From Prevotella sp. (GTDB taxonomy: Bacteria; Bacteroidota; Bacteroidia; Bacteroidales; Bacteroidaceae), in contig JAJWLX010000037.1 in NCBI GenBank assembly GCA_021636625.1, positions 1-32,321 of the forward strand: 32,321 bases of DNA, read 5' to 3'. The number at the start of each line of letters is the position of its first letter. Positions within the stretch are counted from its first letter, which is position 1. A model generated the notes under the pieces. The model made no database searches and was not told where the DNA came from. It was given only the letters and a program-made list of their open reading frames with translations. Shown here piece by piece: positions 6,681 to 14,513 of the stretch. The translations under genes and the position numbers were made by a program.

Positions 6681-7946
6681 TTACAGGAATGGGGTGAGGA
6701 ACTTTGCTGCAAACCATCCCTTGAATCTTTGCCATCCGGTGCGCCACTCTCGCCAGTTCTGCTCGTTGAGCAGGAAACTGTCTTTCTTCTCCCTGTCGAA
6801 GAGACGGTCGAGCTGGTGAGTAGTGCATGAATCCACAATCACGGCATTCTCTTCGTAATCCCATCGCAGGCTTCGGGCATTGAGGTTGGCGCTGCCTACG
6901 GTACAGAACTTGCCATCTACCATGATGATCTTGGTATGATGGAAGCCCGGCGTGTACATCCATACATGGCAGCCAGCCTTCATCAGCTTGTGGGCATTAT
7001 AGAATCCGCAATCGGGGGTGAGCGGGATATCGCTCCTGGTGGAGAGCATGATCTCTACCTTGACGCCTCTTTTCACCGCCCGCTTCAATGCCTTCTTGAG
7101 CTTGGGACTCAGGGTGAAGTAGGGACTGATGAGCTTGATGCTGTCCTGGGCATCGTTGATGGCATTCACATAGAAGTAGCGGATGATATCCTTCGTGATA
7201 TGCGGCTCACGGTTGATGATGCCCACCATCTTGCGATAAGCCGTGGCGGTGGTATCGGGTTTGAGATTCTCTACCAGGTAGTCTTGCTTCTCCTTGCGGT
7301 AATACTCCTCGCCGTCGATATGCTGTCCGCTTACCTTGTTCCACATCTTGAGGAAGATCTTCTGCAGGGTATTCACCTCGCTGCCGTCGATGCGGCAGTG
7401 CATATCGTGCCATTCGCCTACCACCTTCGTACCTTTTATATAATAGTCGGCAACGTTCATGCCGCCGGTGTAGGCTATCTGTCCGTCGATGACTACAATC
7501 TTGCGGTGGTCGCGGTTGAAAACGGCATGCACCCATGGGAACTTCAAGGGCTTGTATTCGAAGATTTCGATACCGTTGGCACGGATTTCCTTGAGATGCC
7601 GCTTTCGCAGCGGCTTGTTGTTGGATGAGTTTCCGAAGCCATCGTAGAGGGCTCTTACCTTGACTCCCTGCTTCACCTTCTCGGCAAGGAGGTCGAAGAG
7701 GAGGGAGGCAATGCTGTCGTTGCGGAAGTTGAAGTATTCCAGATGCACGCTGTGCTTAGCCTGACGGATTGCCTGAAACATATCATCGAATTTCTCCTGT
7801 CCGCTCATCAGGAGCGTGACGGAGTTGTCGTGGGAAAAGCTGACCCCCTTTCCACGAAGCTGGTTGACTATCAAAGAATCGCTGGTCTGTGCGCTGCACA
7901 GCGAACTAGCCAGCCATAAAGTAGCTATTAATAAATAATATCTCAT
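6681..7946 (-). CDS. Exported phospholipase D / cardiolipin synthase-family protein
   Basis: This 421-aa protein carries two HKD active-site motifs, His147-Arg-Lys149 with Asp154 (HRKIVVID) and His337-Thr-Lys339 with Asp344 (HTKIIMVD). These are diagnostic for phospholipase D and cardiolipin synthase enzymes, which transfer phosphatidyl groups. Typical bacterial cardiolipin synthases start with two membrane helices. This one instead has a cleavable signal peptide (residues 1-19, ending CSAQ), so it should act in the periplasm. Cardiolipin synthesis on the outer leaflet or phospholipid hydrolysis are both possible. It lies between kdsD and the LuxR-type gene, in a minus-strand envelope-biogenesis group. 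Confidence 0.85.
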   Translation of the reverse strand: MRYYLLIATLWLASSLCSAQTSDSLIVNQLRGKGVSFSHDNSVTLLMSGQEKFDDMFQAIRQAKHSVHLEYFNFRNDSIASLLFDLLAEKVKQGVKVRALYDGFGNSSNNKPLRKRHLKEIRANGIEIFEYKPLKFPWVHAVFNRDHRKIVVIDGQIAYTGGMNVADYYIKGTKVVGEWHDMHCRIDGSEVNTLQKIFLKMWNKVSGQHIDGEEYYRKEKQDYLVENLKPDTTATAYRKMVGIINREPHITKDIIRYFYVNAINDAQDSIKLISPYFTLSPKLKKALKRAVKRGVKVEIMLSTRSDIPLTPDCGFYNAHKLMKAGCHVWMYTPGFHHTKIIMVDGKFCTVGSANLNARSLRWDYEENAVIVDSCTTHQLDRLFDREKKDSFLLNEQNWREWRTGWQRFKGWFAAKFLTPFL

Positions 7947-7954
7947 CTTATCTA

Positions 7955-7999
7955 TAACCGTGTAATCTGTAACCGTGTAATCTATAAATCCGTGTCATC
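7955..7999. repeat. 15-bp tandem repeat before the phospholipase-D-like start codon
   Basis: TAACCGTGTAATCT occurs at 7955-7968 and 7970-7983 with a 15-bp period. A degenerate third copy (TAAATCCGTGTCATC) lies at 7985-7999. The array occupies most of the 65-bp gap between kdsD and the next gene and ends 8 nt before the start codon of the phospholipase-D-like gene. Confidence 0.75.
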
Positions 8000-8011
8000 C
8001 ATGCCTGAATC

Positions 8012-8971
8012 TTAAACCATGCATGCATAGTGATCTACGATGCCTTTCAAATGATTATCCTTATCTACTACGAGTACCGTATGTACCTTGTATTTGTGCA
8101 TGATGCGCTGAATCTCCGAAATCTTGGTCTTCGGAGTCACCATCTTCGGAGTGGTGGTCATGATGTCGCTCACGGTCTTGTTGAAGAATTCAGCCTGCCA
8201 CTTCTCCATGGCACGGCGGATATCTCCATCTGTAATCAGACCGATGACACGCTGGTCTTCATCGAGCGAGATTCCCAGTCCGAGCTTACCCTTGCTCACA
8301 TGGATGATGGCCTCGCCCAGATGCATCTCCTTAGGGATGATAGGCATGTCTTCGCTGCGCATCACGTCTTCGGCGGTGGTGAGGAGACGCTTGCCCAATT
8401 CGCCGCCCGGATGGAACTGGGCAAAGTCGCGTGGCTTGAAGTGGCGCACCTGCATCAGGGCTATTGCCAGAGCATCGCCCATGGCGAGGGCAGCAGTGGT
8501 ACTGCTGGTAGGAGCAAGGTTGAGCGGACAAGCCTCCTTCTTCACCTTGACGGTGATGTGATGGTTGGAGTATTTTGCCAGCAGTGAATTCGGATTGCCC
8601 GTTATGGAGATGATAGGCACGTTCATGTGGAGCACCATCGGGATGAAGCGGAGCAGCTCGTCGGTCTGACCACTGTTGCTCAGTGCCAGCACCACGTCCT
8701 TGTCGGTCATCACACCGAGGTCGCCGTGATATACGTCCAGCGGGTTGATATAGAAAGCCGGTGTACCTGTAGAGGCGAGGGTTGCTGCAATCTTGGCACC
8801 CACGTGTCCGCTCTTGCCCACACCCGTAACGATGATCTTGCCCTGGCAATGATACATCATATCTACGGCTTTCTCAAAATTATCGTCCAATAAGGCGATC
8901 TGGTCGAGGATGGCCTGTGCCTCGTCTCTCAGAGCCTGTTCACCATAACTTCTTATTGTCTTATCGTCCAT
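8012..8971 (-). CDS. kdsD: Arabinose-5-phosphate isomerase (KpsF/GutQ/KdsD family)
   Basis: This 319-aa cytoplasmic enzyme should interconvert ribulose-5-phosphate and arabinose-5-phosphate, the first step of Kdo synthesis for lipopolysaccharide. A SIS domain covers residues about 35-180 (VTGVGKSGHVGAKIAATLAS, SNSGQTDEL). The family signature HPGGELGKRL is at 187-196. Two CBS domains follow, at about 200-260 and 267-319. It lies 52 nt downstream of kdsA, whose product uses the next pathway intermediate but one, which supports this call over a sugar-catabolic SIS isomerase. The length is close to the family's usual 320-330 aa. Confidence 0.93.
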   Translation of the reverse strand: MDDKTIRSYGEQALRDEAQAILDQIALLDDNFEKAVDMMYHCQGKIIVTGVGKSGHVGAKIAATLASTGTPAFYINPLDVYHGDLGVMTDKDVVLALSNSGQTDELLRFIPMVLHMNVPIISITGNPNSLLAKYSNHHITVKVKKEACPLNLAPTSSTTAALAMGDALAIALMQVRHFKPRDFAQFHPGGELGKRLLTTAEDVMRSEDMPIIPKEMHLGEAIIHVSKGKLGLGISLDEDQRVIGLITDGDIRRAMEKWQAEFFNKTVSDIMTTTPKMVTPKTKISEIQRIMHKYKVHTVLVVDKDNHLKGIVDHYACMV

Positions 8972-8976
8972 GATTT

Positions 8977-9010
8977 ACTTTGAACTTTGATTTTTTAACA
9001 TTGAACTTTA
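8977..9010 (-). repeat. TTCAAAGT-type short-period repeat before the kdsD start codon
   Basis: Read on the minus strand, the sequence contains CAAAGTTCAAAGTAAATC directly before the kdsD ATG, preceded by a diverged unit (AAAGTTCAATG). It belongs to the same repeat family as the copies at 26641, 27931 and 31378, and like them is oriented with the gene. Confidence 0.7.
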
Positions 9011-9023
9011 TGATTAGATTCTC

Positions 9024-9773
9024 TTACAGGAGTTCCTGGATGAGAGATTCTAACTTGGCTAATTCCAGCATGTTGGCAGCATCGCTCTTGCCCTGATCTG
9101 GGTCTGGATGCACTTCGAAGAAGTAGCCTGTGGCACCGAATGCCTTGGCTGCCTTTGCCATAGCTGGTACAAACTTGCGGTCGCCCACGGTCTTGCCATC
9201 GCCTGCGCTTGGGCGCTGTACGCTGTGGGTGCAGTCCATGATGACATTAGGTACAATCTCCTTCATATCCGGAATGTTGCGGAAATCTACCACGAGATTG
9301 TTGTAGCCGAAGCAGTTGCCACGCTCGGTGAGCCATACTTCGCTGGCTCCGCTATCCAAAGCTTTCTCAACCGGATACTTCATATCTCTTCCGCTGAGGA
9401 ACTGAGCCTTCTTGATGTTGACAATCTTGCCGGTCTTGGCAGCCGATACGAGCAGGTCGGTCTGGCGGCAGAGGAAGGCTGGTATCTGGAGGATATCGCA
9501 TACCTTGCCCGCAGCTTCAGCCTGATAGCTCTCGTGGATATCAGTGGTGATGCGAAGTCCGTATTTCGACTTGATGTCGCTGAGCATCTGCAGACCTTTC
9601 TCCAGACCAGGACCACGGAAAGAGTGGATACTGGTTCGGTTGGCCTTATCGAAGGATGCCTTGAATATGATGTCGGTTCCTAAGTTCTGGTTGATGCGAA
9701 CGAGTTCCTGAGCTACTGTATCCAGTAGTTCCATCGACTCGATGACGCATGGTCCTGCAATGAATGTTGCCAT
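9024..9773 (-). CDS. kdsA: 3-deoxy-8-phosphooctulonate synthase (KdsA)
   Basis: This 249-aa enzyme condenses phosphoenolpyruvate with arabinose-5-phosphate to give Kdo-8-phosphate for lipopolysaccharide. Diagnostic stretches are the N-terminal AGPCVIES, KASFDKANRTS, RGPGLEKGL, TDIHE, and the C-terminal VMDCTHSVQRP and EVHPDP. I place the start at the ATG of MATFIAGPC (9773). A longer frame could open at a TTG at 9827, but that TTG is part of the TAACTTTG promoter box (9825-9832), so it cannot lie inside the transcript. The gene is first in a likely operon with kdsD and divergent from the kinase gene. Confidence 0.95.
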   Translation of the reverse strand: MATFIAGPCVIESMELLDTVAQELVRINQNLGTDIIFKASFDKANRTSIHSFRGPGLEKGLQMLSDIKSKYGLRITTDIHESYQAEAAGKVCDILQIPAFLCRQTDLLVSAAKTGKIVNIKKAQFLSGRDMKYPVEKALDSGASEVWLTERGNCFGYNNLVVDFRNIPDMKEIVPNVIMDCTHSVQRPSAGDGKTVGDRKFVPAMAKAAKAFGATGYFFEVHPDPDQGKSDAANMLELAKLESLIQELL

Positions 9774-9824
9774 AATTATAGTATTTATTGTTATTTCTTC
9801 CTTAATTATATCTCTATTTGCGTG

Positions 9825-9855
9825 CAAAGTTATTAATAAATCGTGAAAAACCCAA
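9825..9855 (-). promoter_or_regulatory. Promoter of the kdsA-kdsD group
   Basis: On the minus strand, TTG (9853-9855) and TAACTTTG (9825-9832) are separated by 20 nt, an exact Bacteroidota promoter. The predicted start near 9818 leaves a leader of about 45 nt before the kdsA ATG. This position excludes the upstream TTG as a start codon. Confidence 0.82.
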
Positions 9856-9913
9856 GAATAATGTGCGTTTTTTAAGATTATCAGCTTGATGAAGTATCTT
9901 TTTTTTCTTTTCT

Positions 9914-9945
9914 TTGCGATATTTCACCGAAAATCATTACATTTG
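9914..9945 (+). promoter_or_regulatory. Promoter of the BadF-type kinase gene
   Basis: TTG (9914-9916) is followed after 21 nt by TACATTTG (9938-9945). Transcription would begin near 9952, only about 17 nt before the ATG at 9969. This excludes an alternative GTG start at 9948. Confidence 0.75.
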
Positions 9946-9968
9946 CAGTGCATTTAAAAAATACGACA

Positions 9969-10919
9969 ATGAACATACTCATAGCAGACAGTGGCAGTAC
10001 TAAGACCGACTGGTCGTTAATAGACGGGCAAGGTCAAGTAGTGATGACTTGCAAGACGCAGGGCATCAATCCGATTCACATGCAGGATGCCGAAGTGCTT
10101 CAGATACTGAAGTCGGAACTCATCTTGCCGGAATCACCACAGGAAGTGTATTTCTATGGCAGCGGTGTGACCGAGGCGATGAAGCCCCGGATGAACTCTC
10201 TCTTGCAGCAGGCTTTTCCTGGAGCCAAGGTAGAGGCAGAGGGTGATATGCTGGGTGCGGCAAGAGCGCTTTTCGGACATCAGCCTGGAATGGCATGCAT
10301 TCTGGGCACTGGTGCCAACAGTTGCCTCTATGATGGCACGAAGATTGTGATGAATACGCCGCCTCTGGGGTATATTCTGGGTGACGAAGGTAGCGGTGCC
10401 GTCTTGGGCAAGCTTTTCCTGAATGGTATCTTCAAGGGCAGTCTGCCTTCGGCTATCAAAAAGAGGTTTCTGAAGTGGTCGGGACTGGATTATCCCGGTA
10501 TCATCAACAAGGTGTATCGTGAACCGTTGGCTAACCGTTTTCTGGCTTCTATCTGTCCTTTTATTTCTGAGCAGATAGCAGAGGGAGAGAAATATGAGAA
10601 CGGCAGTGATAAACTGAATGAGGCGATGGCGCTGTATCGGGTGGTATTGAGTAATTTCCATGCTTTCTACCAGAATAATCTTATACCTTATATCCAGTAC
10701 ATCAAAGCCAGCCAGGAGGATATCTCGCAGTTGGAACCGGGAGTAAAAGCCTGGGATTCGTCTTTGGGAGAAGGCATTCCGATGATAGGATTCGTGGGAA
10801 GCATCGCTCATTATTTTGAAGCTCCGCTGAGAAATGTGATGGAGGATGAGCATCATCTTCATATTGTCAAGATCATGCGTGCTCCGATGGAAGGTCTGAT
10901 TGCCTTTCATGCGAAATAG
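9969..10919 (+). CDS. BadF/BadG-family (N-acetylglucosamine kinase-like) ATPase
   Basis: This 316-aa cytoplasmic protein of the sugar-kinase/Hsp70/actin fold has a phosphate-1 loop DSGSTKTDWSLID near its N-terminus. It has a second glycine-rich nucleotide motif (ILGTGANSCLYDG) and the GDEGSGAVLGK block seen in eukaryote-type GlcNAc kinases and bacterial BadF-like proteins. The most likely activity is phosphorylation of an amino sugar, perhaps in cell-wall sugar recycling. The substrate cannot be read from sequence, and the Bzr/Bcr reductase-activase role of some BadF relatives is unlikely because no reductase genes or cysteine cluster are present. The start at 9969 follows from the promoter position. 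Confidence 0.8.
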   Translation: MNILIADSGSTKTDWSLIDGQGQVVMTCKTQGINPIHMQDAEVLQILKSELILPESPQEVYFYGSGVTEAMKPRMNSLLQQAFPGAKVEAEGDMLGAARALFGHQPGMACILGTGANSCLYDGTKIVMNTPPLGYILGDEGSGAVLGKLFLNGIFKGSLPSAIKKRFLKWSGLDYPGIINKVYREPLANRFLASICPFISEQIAEGEKYENGSDKLNEAMALYRVVLSNFHAFYQNNLIPYIQYIKASQEDISQLEPGVKAWDSSLGEGIPMIGFVGSIAHYFEAPLRNVMEDEHHLHIVKIMRAPMEGLIAFHAK

Positions 10920-10993
10920 ATGATGCTGAAATGACTCATACGAATAGATGAGGCTAAACTAAAATAAGAAACTTGCAAGACAAGTAAAAAAAT

Positions 10994-11055
10994 ATCGGAT
11001 TACCCGGAATGAATTGGCAACAGAATTGTTTCCGTTTCTTCCCGGGTAATCCGAT
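10994..11055. terminator. Long hairpin terminator between convergent genes
   Basis: A 14-bp perfect inverted repeat (ATCGGATTACCCGG at 10994-11007, with its complement at 11042-11055) flanks a 34-nt spacer. The spacer can itself pair in part (CGGAA/TTCCG). A run of seven A precedes it and a TTTTT tract lies shortly after. It separates the kinase gene from the convergent GH26-like gene and probably serves both. Confidence 0.75.
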
Positions 11056-11082
11056 GAATGTTTTTATGAGGTTCTGATGCTT

Positions 11083-12147
11083 CTAATGCTCCAGATATAA
11101 GCCGTTGAGCTTTTCCAAGAATACGGTGATATCATCATTGACCAGTTTCATGAAACCATGAACCTTGGCGTTTTCTACACCTGGATAGGGAGTGAAGTAA
11201 TGCTCCAGAATCGGTTCTCCCTGATTTCTGCCCATCATCAGATAGGCGATGTGATGCTGCTTGAGCTCAGGCTGGAGAATATCGGAGAAGACACTGGAAT
11301 CGCCGATGCTCTCGATGCCAGTGGTGAGACCAAAGGCATTGTTATGCTCCTGCGCAAAAGGCAAAGCCTGGGCGATAATGGTCTGGATATTCTTCTTGAA
11401 AAGAGGAAGATCGATGGCTGACTTATACTGATAATAAGTGACATTGATGACATCGATGTGATGATCGGGATAGCGATCCATCAGCTGTCTGCCCGGTTGA
11501 TAGGTCTCGGAATAGCCATATACCACATTGGTTACCTCCTCATCCTCCAGCAGACTCTGCAGTTTCTTATAGAGATCGATGTAATCCTCCTTACCCAACT
11601 GGCAGTACCATGCTTTTCCATCCAGTGGCAGCAGATGGAGTATCACGGGTGCCTTGATGCCGTAGCCATCCTGCAGGGTGTCGAGATATTTGGCTATCTG
11701 TTTGGCATATTCCTCCAGCAATTCCTCATTGCCGTTGTAATTCGGCATCGTCCAGTTCATGATGAGTAATCCTCCCTTTCGGAAGTGGGTGAGCACATCT
11801 TCCCGGATGGTCTTGAAAGGAACACCATCCGCATTCTGCAGCTTTCCGCTTTCTATACCGGAAAGTTCGTAGCCGTTGGCAGCAGGTCGGTAACCGCAGA
11901 GTGCCTTCATATCACAACGGTTGCTATCGCATTCCCATCTGTTCCATCCTATTCCGCTCAGCGTGCCGTACATCTGTCCGATGAGTGTGCCCTTGCCGGC
12001 ATAGCTCTTGATGTTGGTTTTCAGATTCTCCGTGCGGGTTGTGAGACCGCTCATGGCAATCTCATCATACGATTTCTTTTTCTTTTCACCGCAGGAAGCG
12101 AAAGCCATGAGTGCAGCAAAAATCAATATAAAATATCTGATTCTCAT
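11083..12147 (-). CDS. GH26-like lipoprotein lacking the catalytic glutamates (probable pseudoenzyme)
   Basis: This 354-aa protein has a lipoprotein signal ending in FASC (Cys19). Its fold blocks align with the GH26 mannanase at 25431-26591: SGIESGKLQNADGVPF matches the substrate-groove block, FRKGGLLIMNW matches YKRGGIVTLSW, and DRYPDHHIDVINV matches ERYPGNEFVDLVGV. The acid/base motif RPWHEMNGGWFWW is replaced by HLLPLDGKAWYC around residues 171-182, so the acid/base Glu falls on Leu175. The nucleophile block LSETG is replaced by LTTGI, with Thr276 in the Glu position. Glu279 lies three residues later. Most likely it is a surface or periplasmic mannan-binding protein derived from a mannanase (inference). 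Only 5 nt separate it from the GH26-GH5 gene. Confidence 0.75.
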   Translation of the reverse strand: MRIRYFILIFAALMAFASCGEKKKKSYDEIAMSGLTTRTENLKTNIKSYAGKGTLIGQMYGTLSGIGWNRWECDSNRCDMKALCGYRPAANGYELSGIESGKLQNADGVPFKTIREDVLTHFRKGGLLIMNWTMPNYNGNEELLEEYAKQIAKYLDTLQDGYGIKAPVILHLLPLDGKAWYCQLGKEDYIDLYKKLQSLLEDEEVTNVVYGYSETYQPGRQLMDRYPDHHIDVINVTYYQYKSAIDLPLFKKNIQTIIAQALPFAQEHNNAFGLTTGIESIGDSSVFSDILQPELKQHHIAYLMMGRNQGEPILEHYFTPYPGVENAKVHGFMKLVNDDITVFLEKLNGLYLEH

Positions 12148-12152
12148 ATCTT

Positions 12153-14513
12153 TTATTCGTTATAAGCCTTTTGCATGGCTTCTGCCACGGTAGGGAGTGT
12201 CCACTCTGGTACATTTCTGTCTTCTCCCTCGAAGATGGCCATCCAGTAGAAGGTGGCAACGCCGTAAGTCTTTGCCTGACGGATGATGTCGGCTGCCTGG
12301 TCGGCTGCCGCCTGAATCTCGCTGGCTGTACTCTTCTTGCTGACCGCCTTGCTGCCATTGGTGCCGTATTCACCGATGATGCAAGGGATGCCCTTGCTGA
12401 TGAAATGCTTGTTCAGACGGGTAAACATATCCTTGATTTCCTGGCTGCAGGAAGCATCCCACTTGCCTTTCTGGGCAAACCAGTCCCAAGGTGCATAGGT
12501 ATGGACTTCTACGGCGAGGTGGCCTTCGGTCTGGTCGGTTGGGAGGGTGAGGTTGCTCATCACGTCCTCACCACAGGCTGATGCATAGGTGTTGACGATG
12601 AGGTTGCGTGTCTCATTGTTGCCGCCGGTGGCACGCACAGCATTTACGAAGCTCTGGGCATAGGCGTTCAAACCTTTGTAGCTGCTTGCACTTTTGGGAG
12701 CATTCCAGGTGCTGCTGGCATCGAGCATTTCGTTGTAACCTTCGAAGAGCAGGTGCTGGTCGTAGTTCTTGAAACGGGTGGCAATCTGGGTCCAGAGACT
12801 CTCAAACTTCTCCTTGTTCTTACTGTAGTTTGTCTCATCCGCCTTGATCCAGTGCGTCACGTCATCGCTATCTGCTCCAGTATCGTGGTGAACATTGAGA
12901 ATGCAGTACATTCCGTTGTCGATGATGTAATCTATGATTTCCTGTACTCTGTTCATCCAGGCTTCATCCACCGTACCGTCTTCCTTCATGTGCTGGAACC
13001 AGGTTACGGGTACGCGAACCGAATTGAAACCGTTCTTCTTCAGAAAATCTACCATCGCCTTGGTGGTAGGTACCTGTCCCCATGCTTTTTCAAAGTCGGT
13101 TACGGTGTTACTCTCCATATTCATCCACATGGCTATGGCATCCATACAATTACCGAAGTTGGTACCGATACCCATGTTTCTGACGGCATCCACAGCGCTT
13201 TCCTCTACATAGGAAGAGTTGAGGTTTACCTGGTCGCGGGTGATGACATACTTGCTGTTGAAAGCGTTCTTCCACCAGTCGTTGGATGGCATATTGGAGT
13301 TATACCAAGGCATGAACCAGCTCCATCTGGCTCCGGCATTCCAAGCCTCTTCGACTCCGGCAGTTGCTGTATTGTTGTTGGTATCAGTACCACACTCTGC
13401 CAGGGCAATCAGCTTGCCAGGGTAGCGAGCCTGAATCTCCTTGAACTCCTGTGCCTGCATAGTAGCATCATAGCCATAGAGGTCGCGACCGATGATATCT
13501 ACATACTTATCGCCAGGATACCAGTCGGCATCATTGTTGAATGTATTGGCATCGCCATTGTAGTTTTGTGTGGTCCAAGCCCAAATCAGGTTGTGGATGC
13601 CCTTGCTCTGGAAGTACTCGAACATGGTCTGCCACAGCTTCTTGTAAGTTTCAGCACCATCATATCCCCACCAGAACCATGACTTGCCCCAGCTGTCACC
13701 TGATTTCAGACAGGCATTGCCGGCTGCCTCGTGGAAAGGACGCCAAATGGCAACAACGCCTGCATCCTGCAACTTCTGCAGAACTTCCACCACCTTGTCC
13801 ATCTCCTGATAGAACCACTTGTTCTCCCAAGTGCCTGCCGTCAATGCGTTGGCAGCCTTGAAGGTGGTTTCGGATGGGGTGCAGGTCACGCCACTGCCAT
13901 CTGTTCCCAGAACGGTGCTCTCGGTCTTAGGCACGTTGAAGTGCCACATCAGTGATACCAGTCCGCCCTGGTCTGCCCAGTTGGTAACAGGGGTGATATC
14001 GTTGTAGTTAATCCATCCGTTAGACCCCTGTTTAGGTACATAGATGTGGATGAAATCATAGCAGTTGATGGCAGGATATTTACCTGTAGCCTGATAAATC
14101 TTATCTGCCTCTTGGGTGTTCCAGTTCACGTTGGCGATAACCGAAGAGAGGGTCTTGCTGCCATAGTTCAGCTGCAGATATTTGTAGAGACGCTTGGTTT
14201 TCTCAGTAGCTGCTGGGTCAGCGAGATTCACATCGCCCACTTCGCTTTCGTGATAGATAGAGAAGACGACATTGTTGATTTTGTTGATGTCGTATGTTTC
14301 CCAGGCTCCGAAATCTTCCAGCCCCTTGAGATAGATTTCCAGTTGGTTGCTGGCATTGTGCTTCATGCTGCTGACGGCGTTGGTTTCGCCTGTTAGATTC
14401 CATTCAGCTTGCTTTCCTTCTGAATTGTTGATGGTAATCTTGTCACCATCGGTCTGTGCCAAGGCTGTGAATGAAATCATTACTGCCAGGAGTGAGAGTA
14501 ATATCTTTTTCAT
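12153..14513 (-). CDS. Bimodular GH26-GH5 mannanase/endoglucanase
   Basis: This 786-aa secreted enzyme has a signal peptide (residues 1-19, ending ALAQ, no lipobox). Residues about 22-90 form a small beta module ending in YDINKINNVVFSI. A GH26 domain spans about 95-430, with acid/base Glu262 in WRPFHE and nucleophile Glu373 in ALAECG. A GH5 domain follows at about 440-786, with acid/base Glu595 in GYNE and nucleophile Glu715 in IIGEYG. Its VRVPVTWFQHM and ILNVHHD blocks resemble subfamily GH5_4, which acts on beta-1,4-glucans, xyloglucan or glucomannan. Together the domains suit glucomannan, where both Man-Man and Glc linkages must be cut. The ATG overlaps the upstream stop (ATGA), which suggests translational coupling to the 151-aa protein. 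Confidence 0.92.
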   Translation of the reverse strand: MKKILLSLLAVMISFTALAQTDGDKITINNSEGKQAEWNLTGETNAVSSMKHNASNQLEIYLKGLEDFGAWETYDINKINNVVFSIYHESEVGDVNLADPAATEKTKRLYKYLQLNYGSKTLSSVIANVNWNTQEADKIYQATGKYPAINCYDFIHIYVPKQGSNGWINYNDITPVTNWADQGGLVSLMWHFNVPKTESTVLGTDGSGVTCTPSETTFKAANALTAGTWENKWFYQEMDKVVEVLQKLQDAGVVAIWRPFHEAAGNACLKSGDSWGKSWFWWGYDGAETYKKLWQTMFEYFQSKGIHNLIWAWTTQNYNGDANTFNNDADWYPGDKYVDIIGRDLYGYDATMQAQEFKEIQARYPGKLIALAECGTDTNNNTATAGVEEAWNAGARWSWFMPWYNSNMPSNDWWKNAFNSKYVITRDQVNLNSSYVEESAVDAVRNMGIGTNFGNCMDAIAMWMNMESNTVTDFEKAWGQVPTTKAMVDFLKKNGFNSVRVPVTWFQHMKEDGTVDEAWMNRVQEIIDYIIDNGMYCILNVHHDTGADSDDVTHWIKADETNYSKNKEKFESLWTQIATRFKNYDQHLLFEGYNEMLDASSTWNAPKSASSYKGLNAYAQSFVNAVRATGGNNETRNLIVNTYASACGEDVMSNLTLPTDQTEGHLAVEVHTYAPWDWFAQKGKWDASCSQEIKDMFTRLNKHFISKGIPCIIGEYGTNGSKAVSKKSTASEIQAAADQAADIIRQAKTYGVATFYWMAIFEGEDRNVPEWTLPTVAEAMQKAYNE

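Noticed and set aside
9774..9827. TTG-initiated extension of kdsA
   Set aside because: The TTG is part of the TAACTTTG promoter element, so it would not be transcribed.
11083..12147. The GH26-like lipoprotein gene as a decayed pseudogene
   Set aside because: The frame is intact over 354 codons with a good lipoprotein signal and tight operon spacing, and the changes centre on the catalytic blocks. A retained non-catalytic role fits better.
12753..13682. Plus-strand open frame of 309 codons inside the GH26-GH5 gene
   Set aside because: It is an antisense shadow of a well-supported two-domain enzyme, with no motif, signal or promoter.
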